The notes under the pieces: model-generated
Database searches by the model: none
What the model saw: only the letters and a program-made list of their open reading frames with translations
What the model was told of the DNA's origin: nothing
Translations under genes and position numbers: made by a program
NCBI RefSeq assembly: GCF_900106855.1
Contig: NZ_FNWI01000004.1
Location: forward strand, 1,798,001-1,862,000
Length of the DNA stretch: 64,000 bases
Source of the DNA: Varibaculum massiliense
GTDB lineage: Bacteria > Actinomycetota > Actinomycetes > Actinomycetales > Actinomycetaceae
Direction of reading: 5' to 3'
Part shown: piece after piece, positions 16,285 to 25,544 of the stretch
How positions within the stretch are numbered: the stretch's first letter is position 1
Layout of the letters: each line of letters starts with the position of its first letter

Positions 16285-17435
16285 TGAGCGATAATCCGCT
16301 TACTGATACCTCTACCTTTGCGCGGATTGAAACTGGCAAAGTTCCTGCGCTGCGCCTAACTGAGCAGGGAATACAAACTCAAACCCAAGCGGCAGCTATC
16401 AATCCGGGAGCCGCCTATATGCGCAGTCAGGGCTTGCTGAAAGCCGCTGACTTTACCCCGGCAGGTTGCCCACAATTGGTAGTTTTCCCCGCGGAAGTCA
16501 CCCCGGAAGAGATAGAGGCACTGGCGGTCTCTCTTTGGGAGGACGCAGGCTGGGTGAGCCCCGGCAGGTTGCGCCTGAGTGGACAGGCGGAACTTAATGG
16601 CCCTTTCTCTCTTGACCAGCAAATTCGTGAATGCTTGCAGCTTCCCCCGTATTCCCAGATTGCCTTTCGCCTGGACTGTCCGCGCTGCCGTAGCGGAGAA
16701 CTAGCAGAAGAATTACGGGGAATTGACCCGCTCACCGATGCCTTTGCCGCCAGTGAGCCGATTGGTCTGGAATATGATGCGCTCAGTGGCTTGCTGGCGA
16801 TTTGCCGCCGCCTAGGAGGGAGTCTGCGGGTCGGACCAGGTAATCGCGCTACTGGTTCACCGGCGCAGATACTTTCCCCCGACCCGGACTCGGCGGTTAA
16901 TCTAGCGATTTATTCCCCTTATTGGATAGAAAAAAATGCTTTAAAGCAACTGCTAGAACCAGTGTTGGGAGAATTGAGTACCGATCCCGGAGCCCCCGAT
17001 CGCCCCAGTCGCGCTCAGCAGCGTCTTAACCAGGAAGCCGAAGCCCTGGTAAGCGCCCAATTGGGGGAAGAAAAACTTGCGTGGATAGCCGCAGAGGCAG
17101 CCGCATTCGATAAAGAGGTGGGCAGTCAGCTAAATCAGAGCAATACATTAGCCCTTTACGGCTCCCTGGGGTCAGGGGCAGATTTCTTCTTGGGGGTCGA
17201 AACCAGCCTGCAGGTACCGACATCCTTGCGCTTTCACCCTCATCATGGAAAACCTTTCGCAATCTACCAGCTGCAATGGCTAGGGCAGCCGCCAGGGAAT
17301 AGGCGTCTTAGTCGCGTAGAGCGGGTGGCGCGGATGAAAGTAATAAACGCGTTTGAGGACGCGGCTCGTCTCTTGGCGCAGGTAGCTGCAGGAGCCGTCA
17401 TAGACGAAGATTCCTTCCTGGTAACTTGGAATTAG
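16284..17435 (+). CDS. Unrecognised protein coupled to dcd
   Basis: A 383-residue soluble protein without a signal peptide or membrane segment; I do not recognise the family. The GTG start overlaps the dcd stop by one base (TAGTG), so translation is coupled. Visible features are a possible metal-binding pair in RLDCPRCRSGE (near residue 130), a Gly/Ser-rich strand-turn ALYGSLGSGADFFLGVETS near residue 295 and an Arg-rich LSRVERVARMKV near 350. The codon pattern is that of the neighbours. Coupling to dcd hints at a link with nucleotide metabolism, but this is only context. Confidence 0.8.
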   Translation: MSDNPLTDTSTFARIETGKVPALRLTEQGIQTQTQAAAINPGAAYMRSQGLLKAADFTPAGCPQLVVFPAEVTPEEIEALAVSLWEDAGWVSPGRLRLSGQAELNGPFSLDQQIRECLQLPPYSQIAFRLDCPRCRSGELAEELRGIDPLTDAFAASEPIGLEYDALSGLLAICRRLGGSLRVGPGNRATGSPAQILSPDPDSAVNLAIYSPYWIEKNALKQLLEPVLGELSTDPGAPDRPSRAQQRLNQEAEALVSAQLGEEKLAWIAAEAAAFDKEVGSQLNQSNTLALYGSLGSGADFFLGVETSLQVPTSLRFHPHHGKPFAIYQLQWLGQPPGNRRLSRVERVARMKVINAFEDAARLLAQVAAGAVIDEDSFLVTWN

Positions 17436-17592
17436 TTTTCCTGTCACCAATAGTTGCGGCAGCAAGTAACCTCCCGACTGTCACAATTGTCAAGAACGAA
17501 TAAAAGGCTCAGCTTAAATCGCCAGATAAACTAGAAAAGTTTTCCTGGCGGCGGCTAGAATTCAGCGGTAATCACCAGGCGCAAGGATTTAA

Positions 17593-19383
17593 ATGATTTC
17601 AAATAATGAGGTCGCCTCTCCTAGACGGCATTCAGAAGTTATGCAAGTGCTATCGGGATTACTGATGGTGCTGTTCGTGGCGGTAATGTCGGTAACTATC
17701 ATCGGTACCGCGCTGCCCACAATGATGGCGGCACTTAGCGGCAGCGAATCTCAATACACCTGGATTGTTACCGCCATGATGCTCTCCGCTACGGTAGCCA
17801 CCCCGGTTTCGGGGAAACTGGCCGACATGTATGACTCCAAGAAGCTGCTAATTGGGGCCATCGGGCTCTTCACTTTGGGATCTTTACTGTCCGGAGCGGT
17901 TAATGCCGCCTGGCAATTAATATTTACTCGCATCTTGCAGGGCTTAGGCATGGGTTCGATTATGTCCTTGACCCAAGTGGTTATGGCGCTGATTATTCCG
18001 CCGCGCGAACGCGGACGCTACAACGGTTATATTGGGGCAATCATGGCAATTGCCAATATCTCCGGGCCGCTAGTTGGCGGTTTCATAGTGGCGACTCCTT
18101 GGTTGGGATGGCGTTGGTGTTTGTGGATTTCTATCCCCTTCTCCCTGGCGGCCATGGTGGTTCTTTGGCGCTTCTTGAAGGTTCCCACCCCGCAAATCAC
18201 TAAACCGAGAATTGATTTTTTGGGTACTGCCCTGATTACTGCCTCAGTTTCCGGTACCTTGATTTGGCTGTCGCTGGTCGGTAAGACTTTTGCGTTTGCC
18301 TCTTGGCAAACCGCGGTGATGCTGGCTTTAGCGGCAATTTTCCTGGTGACATTCGTGCTATGGGAGCTACATTTTCCCGAACCCATTATCCCAATGTGGA
18401 TGTTTACCCGGCGTACCACCCTGCTGGCAATTTTAGGGTCAATCTCAGTGGGAACTGCCTTAAATGCTCCGCCTTTGTTCTTCACCCAGTTTTTTCAAAT
18501 CGCCAAGGATATGAACCCGGCACTAGCGGGGATGGCGTTACTTCCGGGTATGGTCGGTACCTTTATTTCCTCCACTTTAATCGGGGTACTGGTTTCCCGT
18601 ATAGGGCGCTGGAAACGTTTTGTGGTCGGCGGTTTTGTGGTTATGTGTCTTGGGATTTTCCTCATTACCCTGATTGATAAAAACAGTCCCTACTGGTTTT
18701 GCGCCTTGGGAATGTTCCTGTTGGGAGCCGGTCAAGGTGCCAGTATGCAAAACCTGGTTCTAGCGGTACAAAACGGGGTGAAACTACGCGATATGGGGGC
18801 TGCCACTTCCACGGTTACATTTTGTCGTTCCATGGGTGGCGCGATTGGCATCCAAATCTGTGGTTTCGTGTTCACCTGGGAAATTGCCCGTCAAGTCAGC
18901 GAGGGGATGGCAAAGCTAGGGGAAAAAGGTGCCGCCATGGCTGAAGCTTCTACCTTAGAGTTGGACAAGCTAACCCCCGCCCAACAGCAGGTGGTGCGCG
19001 CTGCCTACGCGGGTGCTTTAGGGGATATTTTTGTGCCGCTCCTGGTGCTTTCTCTAATCGGATTAGTTTGCGTAACCCTCATGAAAGGTAGTGAACTGAT
19101 TTCCGAATATGCCGAGCATGAAGCCGACAGACACCAGGCAACCGAACGTGAACGTGAATTGGTGCGCCGCGCCCTCGAAAAAGATCAAATAAGTAAAGAC
19201 CTCTCTGCCCTTGCGCAAAAACGGGGGCAAAGGGTAAAAACCGGCGAAGAACACCCCGCCGAAGATGCCCAGGCAAGCGGGGAGGGCGCGCCCGATTCAG
19301 CGGACATTACGCACCAGGATTTAACAGAAAAACCCGATGCAGGTGAGCGGGATTCGGGAGCAGCAAAACCTAACCTAGGGTAG
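17593..19383 (+). CDS. DHA2-family MFS multidrug efflux transporter
   Basis: A 596-residue 14-helix drug:H+ antiporter-type MFS protein. The N-terminus shows the DHA2 pattern IIGTALPTMMAALSG, then GKLADMYDSKKLLIGA (motif A) and LQGLGMGSIMSLTQVV (motif C region). After the last helix (about residue 500) comes a roughly 100-residue charged tail rich in Glu, Lys and Ala, which is long for the family and may be a cytoplasmic coil. ATG follows AAGGA at 17584-17588. It probably exports toxic compounds or a metabolite; the substrate is unknown. The small DUF4235 gene follows 34 bases later and may be cotranscribed. Confidence 0.9.
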   Translation: MISNNEVASPRRHSEVMQVLSGLLMVLFVAVMSVTIIGTALPTMMAALSGSESQYTWIVTAMMLSATVATPVSGKLADMYDSKKLLIGAIGLFTLGSLLSGAVNAAWQLIFTRILQGLGMGSIMSLTQVVMALIIPPRERGRYNGYIGAIMAIANISGPLVGGFIVATPWLGWRWCLWISIPFSLAAMVVLWRFLKVPTPQITKPRIDFLGTALITASVSGTLIWLSLVGKTFAFASWQTAVMLALAAIFLVTFVLWELHFPEPIIPMWMFTRRTTLLAILGSISVGTALNAPPLFFTQFFQIAKDMNPALAGMALLPGMVGTFISSTLIGVLVSRIGRWKRFVVGGFVVMCLGIFLITLIDKNSPYWFCALGMFLLGAGQGASMQNLVLAVQNGVKLRDMGAATSTVTFCRSMGGAIGIQICGFVFTWEIARQVSEGMAKLGEKGAAMAEASTLELDKLTPAQQQVVRAAYAGALGDIFVPLLVLSLIGLVCVTLMKGSELISEYAEHEADRHQATERERELVRRALEKDQISKDLSALAQKRGQRVKTGEEHPAEDAQASGEGAPDSADITHQDLTEKPDAGERDSGAAKPNLG

Positions 19384-19417
19384 TTTAGAGATAACTAACA
19401 AGGCGGAAAGGCAAACC

Positions 19418-19687
19418 ATGGATATTGGGTGGAAAGTAGCAAGCGCCGCCAGCTTGGCGGGCGCCGGACTGGTAGCAAACCTGGTAATTAACGCCGGCTG
19501 GAAGCTGGTGACCGGGCATAAACCTCCTCAAGATGGGGAAGAAGCGGCACAGTCTTCGCTACTGGAGGTAGTGCTGTTTGCGGCGATCTCGGGGGTGGCA
19601 GTTACTTTGATTCAGCGGGCAGCCATGCGCCGCACCAACAGCTGGTATGGGGGACGCCATAAGGACGTCCTCGACCTGGGTAACTAA
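19418..19687 (+). CDS. DUF4235 small membrane protein
   Basis: An 89-residue protein with two hydrophobic segments (VASAASLAGAGLVANLVINA near residues 7-26 and LLEVVLFAAISGVAVTLIQR near 48-67) and a C-terminus AAMRRTNSWYGGR. This matches the actinobacterial DUF4235 family, whose function is unknown. GGCGGAAAGGCAAACC precedes the ATG. It follows the DHA2 transporter closely, and a hairpin with a short T run (19701-19724) ends the unit. Confidence 0.82.
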   Translation: MDIGWKVASAASLAGAGLVANLVINAGWKLVTGHKPPQDGEEAAQSSLLEVVLFAAISGVAVTLIQRAAMRRTNSWYGGRHKDVLDLGN

Positions 19688-19700
19688 AGTTCCCCAAAGT

Positions 19701-19726
19701 GTGTTAACCAGTATTAACACGCCCTT
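19701..19726 (+). terminator. Likely intrinsic terminator after the DUF4235 gene
   Basis: GTGTTAA (19701-19707) pairs with TTAACAC (19714-19720) around a six-base loop, followed by GCCCTTTT. It is A/T-rich and modest in strength, and lies between the DUF4235 stop and the TPP aptamer. Confidence 0.5.
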
Positions 19727-19771
19727 TTAGAGACTAAAGAATCACTGGTGATAAGCTCTAGGTGACAGTAA

Positions 19772-19903
19772 CGACAGGGGAGCCAAATAGGCTGAGAGTG
19801 TCCAGGTGGACAGACCCTCGCACCTGAACCAGGTAATGCTGGCGCAGGAAGTCGAGTCTCTTACTTGCGCCCGCAAGTCCCCTCCTGACAAATGGAGGGA
19901 AAA
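19772..19903 (+). ncRNA. TPP riboswitch with RBS-sequestering hairpin
   Basis: The conserved thi-box elements are present: AGGGGAGCC, then AATAGGCTGAGAG, CAGACCCTCGCACCTGAACC and GGTAATGCTGGCGCAGGAA. The P1 helix forms between CGAC (19772-19775) and GTCG (19851-19854). Downstream, ACTTGCG/CGCAAGT (19863-19878) forms a hairpin. Then CCCTCC (19880-19885) pairs with GGAGGG (19894-19899), the ribosome site of thiB. When thiamine pyrophosphate is bound this last hairpin would block translation. No terminator-type T run is present, so control looks translational. Confidence 0.96.
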
Positions 19904-20959
19904 ATGCGCAAACTCGCGCGATTTACCGCAACCCTAGCAATCGGAGCTTTGGCTCTGGGACTAAGCGGTTGTGGAAACGATAAAAGTTCCACCCCCACCA
20001 AAGGGGATAGCAACAAGGTAACTATTGTTACCAATGGCAGTTGGACGCTAGGCAAAGAATCTTTAGCCAAAGCTAAAGCCGCTACCGGGCAAGAAATTAA
20101 GCTGGTCAACGGGGAAGAATCGGGTACCCTCGATTCCAAATTAATCTTGCGTAAAGATTCTCCGCTGGGCGATCTGGCGGTAGGATTGACCGCCAATAAC
20201 GTGGTGAAGGTAGCCAAAGCGGGGGTAATCGCGCCCTCTAAAGTTAAGGTTCCTGCTTCAGCGGAGAAATATTTGATTAAGGAAGCAGAGGGGGCGCTGC
20301 CTTTAGATCGCTCCGATGTGTGCGCCAACTACGATATTGCCTACTTCAAAGAACATAATCTGCAAGTGCCAGAAAACTTTGACGACCTGCTAAAACCAGA
20401 ATATAAAGGCTTGACCGTGATTGAGAATCCCGCCAAATCTGATACCGGATTAGGGATGCTACTGGCTACGGTACAGGAAAAGGGCAAAGACGGTTTCGTT
20501 AACTACTGGAAAGACTTGATGGCGAACGGCACCAAAGCCGTAAACACCTGGGATGAAGCCTATAACCAAGAATTTACCCAAGGGGAAGGCAAAGGAAAAT
20601 TCCCAATCGTAATGTCTTACTCCTCCTCTCCCTATTGGTCGGTTTCTGAGGACGGCAAATCTGCTCCCACCGCTAATATTGCAGGTACCTGCTATCCGGC
20701 GGTCGAATATGGGGCCGTGCTGAAGGGTGCAAAGAACGCTGCTGGTGCGGAAAAAGTTTTGAACTGGCTTTACAGCGAGGAAGGTCAGAGCGCCATTATG
20801 AGTGAAAACATCACCTATCCCATTGATGAGCAGGTGAAGCTGGATCCGAAGCTAGAGAAGTTCGCTCCCCGTCCAGAAAACGATAAGCAACTAGATCCGA
20901 CGCAGATTGAGCAGAACCGCGGCGAGTGGATTCGCCAGGTGCAGGCGGTATTAGGATAG
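19904..20959 (+). CDS. thiB: Thiamine ABC transporter substrate-binding lipoprotein
   Basis: A 351-residue lipoprotein. The signal peptide MRKLARFTATLAIGALALG is followed by lipobox LSGC, then a periplasmic-binding-type fold of the TbpA/ThiB family (VTIVTNGSW at the N-terminus, YDIAYFKEH, NPAKSDTGLGMLLATV, SYSSSPYW). It binds thiamine outside the membrane and delivers it to ThiPQ. The ATG at 19904 lies 5 bases after the GGAGGG that the TPP riboswitch can hide; the ATG at 19892 is inside that hairpin and is not the start. First gene of thiBPQ. Confidence 0.95.
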   Translation: MRKLARFTATLAIGALALGLSGCGNDKSSTPTKGDSNKVTIVTNGSWTLGKESLAKAKAATGQEIKLVNGEESGTLDSKLILRKDSPLGDLAVGLTANNVVKVAKAGVIAPSKVKVPASAEKYLIKEAEGALPLDRSDVCANYDIAYFKEHNLQVPENFDDLLKPEYKGLTVIENPAKSDTGLGMLLATVQEKGKDGFVNYWKDLMANGTKAVNTWDEAYNQEFTQGEGKGKFPIVMSYSSSPYWSVSEDGKSAPTANIAGTCYPAVEYGAVLKGAKNAAGAEKVLNWLYSEEGQSAIMSENITYPIDEQVKLDPKLEKFAPRPENDKQLDPTQIEQNRGEWIRQVQAVLG

Positions 20960-20966
20960 CGGCTTT

Positions 20967-22637
20967 ATGAGGCTATCTGGCCGAAACCACCTGCTGCCAG
21001 GACGAGTACTACTCGTCCTGGCAGTGGGAATTCCTGCCCTTTTCCTGGGGATTTGCTTTTTCTATCCCGTTCTGGCACTTGCCTGGTTAGGGGTGGGGCA
21101 AGCCGGCGAAACCGGCTATTTTTCTACCTTTTGGCGAGTCCTATCTGATCCCTTCACTTGGCGGGCAATCCGGGACACCCTCATCCTGGCGCTGGGGGGA
21201 ACTTTCTTCTCTACCCTGGTAGGGCTGCCCCTCGCCTGGGTACTGTACTGCTTAAATTTTCGTTTTAGAACCACCCTACGCGCGGCGATAACTATCCCCT
21301 TTGTGCTGCCGACTATCGGGGTGGCGGCCGCTTTTAAAGCGCTCCTTGCCGAGGACGGCTGGCTAGCTGGGTTAGAGCTGGACGGTACCTTTGGAGCCGT
21401 CATTTTAGCGATGGTTTTCTATAACGTTTCCTTGATAGTACGCACCGTAGGGCCGGTTTGGGCGCGCATCGATCACCGCGCCTATCAGGCAGCACGTACC
21501 TTAGGTGCCGCACCTACCCGCGCGTTTTTCACCGTTACTTTGCCGCAACTGCTGGGGGCAATCGCCTCGGCAGCCTCCCTAGTGTTTCTTTACTGCTCTT
21601 CCTCCTATTCGCTGGTGATGATTCTGGGGGGAATCGGGGTAGTGACTTTAGAGAGTCAGATTTACCAAACCACCTCGGTTGATTTAGATCTAGCGGCGGC
21701 GGCAGTCCTAGCACTACTGCAGGTAGTAATAGTTGCGGCGGCGCTAGCCGGCTCGCAACATTTTCAAAATAAGGCACGTGGCGGGGTAAAACTCAAAGCT
21801 GTTGAGAGTTCCCGACCGGCTCGCGGAAAGCAACGCTTCGCGGTCTGGGGCGCAGCCGCAGTGATTGTAATCCTGATAGCCCTGCCGATGGCGCAGGTAG
21901 TGGCACGATCATTTCGTCGCCGCGGACAGTGGACCGTGCAAAACTATCTTGACCTCACCCGTCCGGATGCCTCTATCTTGATAGAGCAACCGGTAATCAA
22001 CTCTCTGGGGGTTTCGCTGCGAGCAGCACTTATCGGAGCGGTGGTCTCTACCTTGCTGGGGGCTCTAGTAGCAGCCGTGACCTCCCGGCAATATCGTAAT
22101 CTTCGATTGCGGCGCGCCGCCGAGATTTTTGACTCCATAAATATGTTGCCCTTAGGGGTTTCCAGCGTGGTGATTGGTTTGGGATTCTTAATCACCCTGG
22201 CTGCTCCTCCCTGGAACCTGGCTGACAGTCCCTTCCTGCTGCCTTTAGCCCAAGCGCTCGGGGCATCTCCGCTGGTAATCCGGTTAATGCGTCCGATGCT
22301 GCAAACTATTAACCCCAAGCAAAGAGAAGCCGCCGCCGCCTTGGGGGCGCATCCTTCCCGGATATTCTTAACCATTGATGGTCCCTATATTTGGGGAGCG
22401 CTAGTAGTGGCTTTCGGTTTTGCTTTCGCGGTTTGTTTTGGGGAGTTTGGGGCGGCCTCTTTCCTGGTGATGCCAGAATCTTTAACTTTGCCGGTGATGA
22501 TCTATAAACTCTCGGGAAGTGCGGGACCAGCCGAAAATGGGATGGCGATGGCCGCGGCGGTTATCCTCTGTTTAACCTGTTCTGTGGTGATGAGTGCAGT
22601 AGAAGCTCTGCGAAAAAGAAAAGTTGGTGAATACTAA
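20967..22637 (+). CDS. thiP: Thiamine ABC transporter permease
   Basis: A 556-residue permease with two fused binding-protein-dependent transport domains, each about six helices. The first contains the EAA-like loop DHRAYQAARTLGAAPTRAFF and the second KQREAAAALGAHPSRIFL. Fusion of both halves is the usual ThiP layout. It moves thiamine across the membrane with ThiB and ThiQ. It starts 7 bases after thiB, and its stop TAA overlaps the thiQ ATG by one base. Expression follows the upstream TPP riboswitch. Confidence 0.94.
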   Translation: MRLSGRNHLLPGRVLLVLAVGIPALFLGICFFYPVLALAWLGVGQAGETGYFSTFWRVLSDPFTWRAIRDTLILALGGTFFSTLVGLPLAWVLYCLNFRFRTTLRAAITIPFVLPTIGVAAAFKALLAEDGWLAGLELDGTFGAVILAMVFYNVSLIVRTVGPVWARIDHRAYQAARTLGAAPTRAFFTVTLPQLLGAIASAASLVFLYCSSSYSLVMILGGIGVVTLESQIYQTTSVDLDLAAAAVLALLQVVIVAAALAGSQHFQNKARGGVKLKAVESSRPARGKQRFAVWGAAAVIVILIALPMAQVVARSFRRRGQWTVQNYLDLTRPDASILIEQPVINSLGVSLRAALIGAVVSTLLGALVAAVTSRQYRNLRLRRAAEIFDSINMLPLGVSSVVIGLGFLITLAAPPWNLADSPFLLPLAQALGASPLVIRLMRPMLQTINPKQREAAAALGAHPSRIFLTIDGPYIWGALVVAFGFAFAVCFGEFGAASFLVMPESLTLPVMIYKLSGSAGPAENGMAMAAAVILCLTCSVVMSAVEALRKRKVGEY

Positions 22638-23647
22638 TGGATGGCTTAACTATTTCCCAAGCGCGGGTGCAATATGGGCAGGTGGAAGCGGTTAAAGATC
22701 TCAGTATCGAGGTTCCGCTAGGTACGGTAACTGCGCTCCTGGGACCTTCGGGGTGCGGAAAGTCTTCGCTCCTGCGCGCAATTGCGGGACTGGAACCTTT
22801 AGCGGCAGGCAGTATTTCTTGGCGCGGACGCAATATGGAGCAGGTACCGGTACATCAACGTCACTTCGGAATGATGTTCCAAGATGGACAACTTTTTCCC
22901 AGTCGCAATGTAAGCGGCAATATCGCCTATGGAATTGCGCATCTTCCTAAAGTGAAAAGGCAAGAAAAAGTTACAGAACTACTGGATAGTGTGGGTTTAA
23001 GTGGTTATCAAGATCGCACTATTGACACCCTCTCTGGTGGGCAAGCCCAGCGAGTGGCGCTAGCGCGCTGTCTAGCTCCCCAGCCTGAGCTGCTACTGCT
23101 AGACGAACCTTTGTCTGCTCTTGATCGGGCGTTGCGCGAGGAGCTGGTGATTACCCTGCGTAACATTATCCGGAGCCTGGAATTAACGGTCGTCTATGTA
23201 ACCCATGATCAAGATGAAGCATTTTCCTTGGCAGACCAGATAGTGATTATGGATCAAGGCAAAATCTTGGCGCTAAATAGTGCCGAGGAAATCTGGACTC
23301 ATCCCGGTTCCCAAGCTGCAGCCTCCTTCCTGGGGTATCGTCCCTTCCTCAGCGCTGAAGCTGCGGCAGAATTCGGCATAGAGATTGGTGAGCGCGAACA
23401 GCTAGCAGTAGCGCCGGGAGGATTAAAAATGTGCCTGGCGGAGCAAGGGGTTGCGGCTACCGCTCGAGATTTGCGGGTGCGGCGGGGAAAATATTTGGCT
23501 GAAGTTGCTTGGCGACAGGGCAGTGAAGAATATTCCGGACAGGCAGAGGCAGGATTAGGTCTACATTTGTCTAAAAAGCAAACTTCGCAAGAGGTGGGTT
23601 TACAGATTCAGCGTTCGGAAACCTGCGTAGTGCCAGTTTCTTCCTGA
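22637..23647 (+). CDS. thiQ: Thiamine ABC transporter ATPase
   Basis: A 336-residue ABC ATPase energising thiamine import: Walker A GPSGCGKSS, signature LSGGQAQR, Walker B LLLLDEPLSALD and switch His in VYVTHDQDEA. Enterobacterial ThiQ is about 230 residues; this one has an extra C-terminal part of about 100 residues (23340-23647) that may be a regulatory domain like those in Fe3+/polyamine ATPases (PotA/FbpC type). Its last 40 bases overlap the convergent beta-propeller gene. The assignment rests on the riboswitch and thiBP context. Confidence 0.92.
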   Translation: MDGLTISQARVQYGQVEAVKDLSIEVPLGTVTALLGPSGCGKSSLLRAIAGLEPLAAGSISWRGRNMEQVPVHQRHFGMMFQDGQLFPSRNVSGNIAYGIAHLPKVKRQEKVTELLDSVGLSGYQDRTIDTLSGGQAQRVALARCLAPQPELLLLDEPLSALDRALREELVITLRNIIRSLELTVVYVTHDQDEAFSLADQIVIMDQGKILALNSAEEIWTHPGSQAAASFLGYRPFLSAEAAAEFGIEIGEREQLAVAPGGLKMCLAEQGVAATARDLRVRRGKYLAEVAWRQGSEEYSGQAEAGLGLHLSKKQTSQEVGLQIQRSETCVVPVSS

Positions 23648-25347
23648 GCGTTTTTGCTCTGGCCACCTTCCACCTTGCCGGTACAAAGGGCAGAGATTTT
23701 CGGGTCAGCAATAGCGCTGGTCACCGTAATCGCACTGGTGGCTTTGGGGTTATCTAAACATTTGCTCATGTAGTCTTTCGCGGGTTTTCCCCGTTCCAGC
23801 TCTCCGGTATCGATAACCCGAATAACCTTTTCTGCACCTTTTAGTTTGCAGGAAACTCGGTCAAATTGAACCTGGTAGGAACTGCCAGAACCGCTCACAT
23901 CGCTGACGCGAATACAGGAATCAACTGGAAAATTAAGACCAGGTTTCGCTTTGTTCATGGGGTTAGCCGCCCCCTGGGCGACACCTTGGTTTTCTGTGCT
24001 TTGTTTCCCCCAGGCTTTAAATGCTTGCGGAGATAAAGTGCGTAACTGCTTGTCCTCGCGGATGGGCGGGAAATTAGTGCCAGCGGAATCAGAAAGAGAC
24101 CACAAAGTAATGCCATCGGCACTAGATATTGCTTTTAGCTCGCCCTCTTTAGTGGTGTAAAGCAAAATATCTTGGTGCAAACGTAAAGTATCCAGGTTTT
24201 CATTGAATTCCCAGAGGCGGTGCCCGTCCTGTCTGGAATAGCATCCCAGCTTTCCGCCACTAGCTATATAAAAAAACTTTTTAGTCGGTAGAATCTGGGT
24301 ATCATTCCCCAACTTGAACTCGGCTTCGGTGAAAACCGCGCGTAAAGAGCGGGAGGTTTCCCAATCCATCCGGAAAAGTTTTCCCTCTTTTTGCACCATA
24401 TTTAAAAGATGCCCGGTGTTATCGGCAGGAACTGTGGTGCCTTTCGGAAGAGGGGCGATATGCGAACGTTGCGGTTGGATGTAGAACGAGCGCACGCACC
24501 CATCCGCGGGACTGAGCGCCCACGCAGTGTCATCAGAGTTGCGGATCAGGCGTCCCGGGCTGGCAACTTGAATTTGGTTAGTCTGCGGATTAACCAGGTA
24601 GTTTACCCCTTTATGTCCGATTATCCATAAAGTATCTGAAAAGGTCTCAAAACTTTCTGGAGCTTGGGCGGTAGGTTGCCCATCGAGAGCGCAAGCGTCT
24701 AAATCTGGCTGGAACTGAATATCGGAGGGTTTTTGGGAAATTAATCCTTCGGCTAGCTGTTCACCGGTTTGCGAGATCCGTAGCAGGGAAAGATCCTCAC
24801 CCACCAGCACAATCTGGGAGTCAGTGGTGCCGATATTTACGTAGGGATCCGCTGATTCCCAGATCCAATCAGCAGTTCCCATTTTCAGATCTACTAGGGC
24901 GATCCCAGAGCCATTGCCGGATCGATAAAGGCAAGGCAAATAGCGATTTTCTTCAGCGGAATCTGCGATGGCCTGTCGGGAGCAGGCAACCAGGGGAGCG
25001 CCTAAATCAACTGACCAGGCAGAGGTACCATCCTCAGCCAGCTGCATAATAACTGCGCTGCCAGAGTCGGTAACACCTGCGGTAATGCGGTAATCGCCAT
25101 AGCTTACCGGTTCTAGTAAGGTCTGTTGACCCAGGAGGGGAATGAAGGAGTTGATGTGGTAGGCGCTGGCTTGGAAATCAGCCTGCAAAACCGGTTTGTT
25201 TTTGAAGTAACCACTGGCCTGCGCCTGGCGGGAGTTGTAGCGTAGCCATAAAAAAGTTCCCCCACAGATTATCGCTACTAAAGCTAGGGTCAGGATAACA
25301 ACGACCAGCCGGAAGAGTCGGCGTTTTATTCGCAGCGCGCGAGCCAC
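23608..25347 (-). CDS. Membrane-anchored PQQ-like beta-propeller protein
   Basis: A 579-residue protein. A basic N-terminus and one membrane helix (LVVVILTLALVAIICGGTFL, near residues 14-33) anchor a large outside domain. That domain has repeated strands of the PQQ/quinoprotein-propeller kind, such as CYSRQDGHRLWEF and AISSADGITLWSLSD. Conserved cysteines (for example in APLVACSRQ and YLPCLYR) may form disulfides. No catalytic residues are recognisable; these propellers often act as scaffolds. GTG start after GGAAGGAGG. Its 3' end overlaps thiQ by 40 bases in antisense. Function unknown. Confidence 0.82.
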   Translation of the reverse strand: MARALRIKRRLFRLVVVILTLALVAIICGGTFLWLRYNSRQAQASGYFKNKPVLQADFQASAYHINSFIPLLGQQTLLEPVSYGDYRITAGVTDSGSAVIMQLAEDGTSAWSVDLGAPLVACSRQAIADSAEENRYLPCLYRSGNGSGIALVDLKMGTADWIWESADPYVNIGTTDSQIVLVGEDLSLLRISQTGEQLAEGLISQKPSDIQFQPDLDACALDGQPTAQAPESFETFSDTLWIIGHKGVNYLVNPQTNQIQVASPGRLIRNSDDTAWALSPADGCVRSFYIQPQRSHIAPLPKGTTVPADNTGHLLNMVQKEGKLFRMDWETSRSLRAVFTEAEFKLGNDTQILPTKKFFYIASGGKLGCYSRQDGHRLWEFNENLDTLRLHQDILLYTTKEGELKAISSADGITLWSLSDSAGTNFPPIREDKQLRTLSPQAFKAWGKQSTENQGVAQGAANPMNKAKPGLNFPVDSCIRVSDVSGSGSSYQVQFDRVSCKLKGAEKVIRVIDTGELERGKPAKDYMSKCLDNPKATSAITVTSAIADPKISALCTGKVEGGQSKNAQEETGTTQVSER

Positions 25348-25544
25348 CCGCTTCCTCCTTCCTGTTAACTGGCAACCTAGTCAAGTTTAACCCTAGAACT
25401 TGTTTACTCGTGAGGGCGCGACCAAGCTGTAGCTATCCTCAGCTCGGGGACTTGACCCCAAAAATAGTTTAGAGTTTGCCTATTTATGGTTAGAATAAAG
25501 TTATAAGTTTAGACCTTAGGAAATAGGTAAAACTGAGGCAAAAT

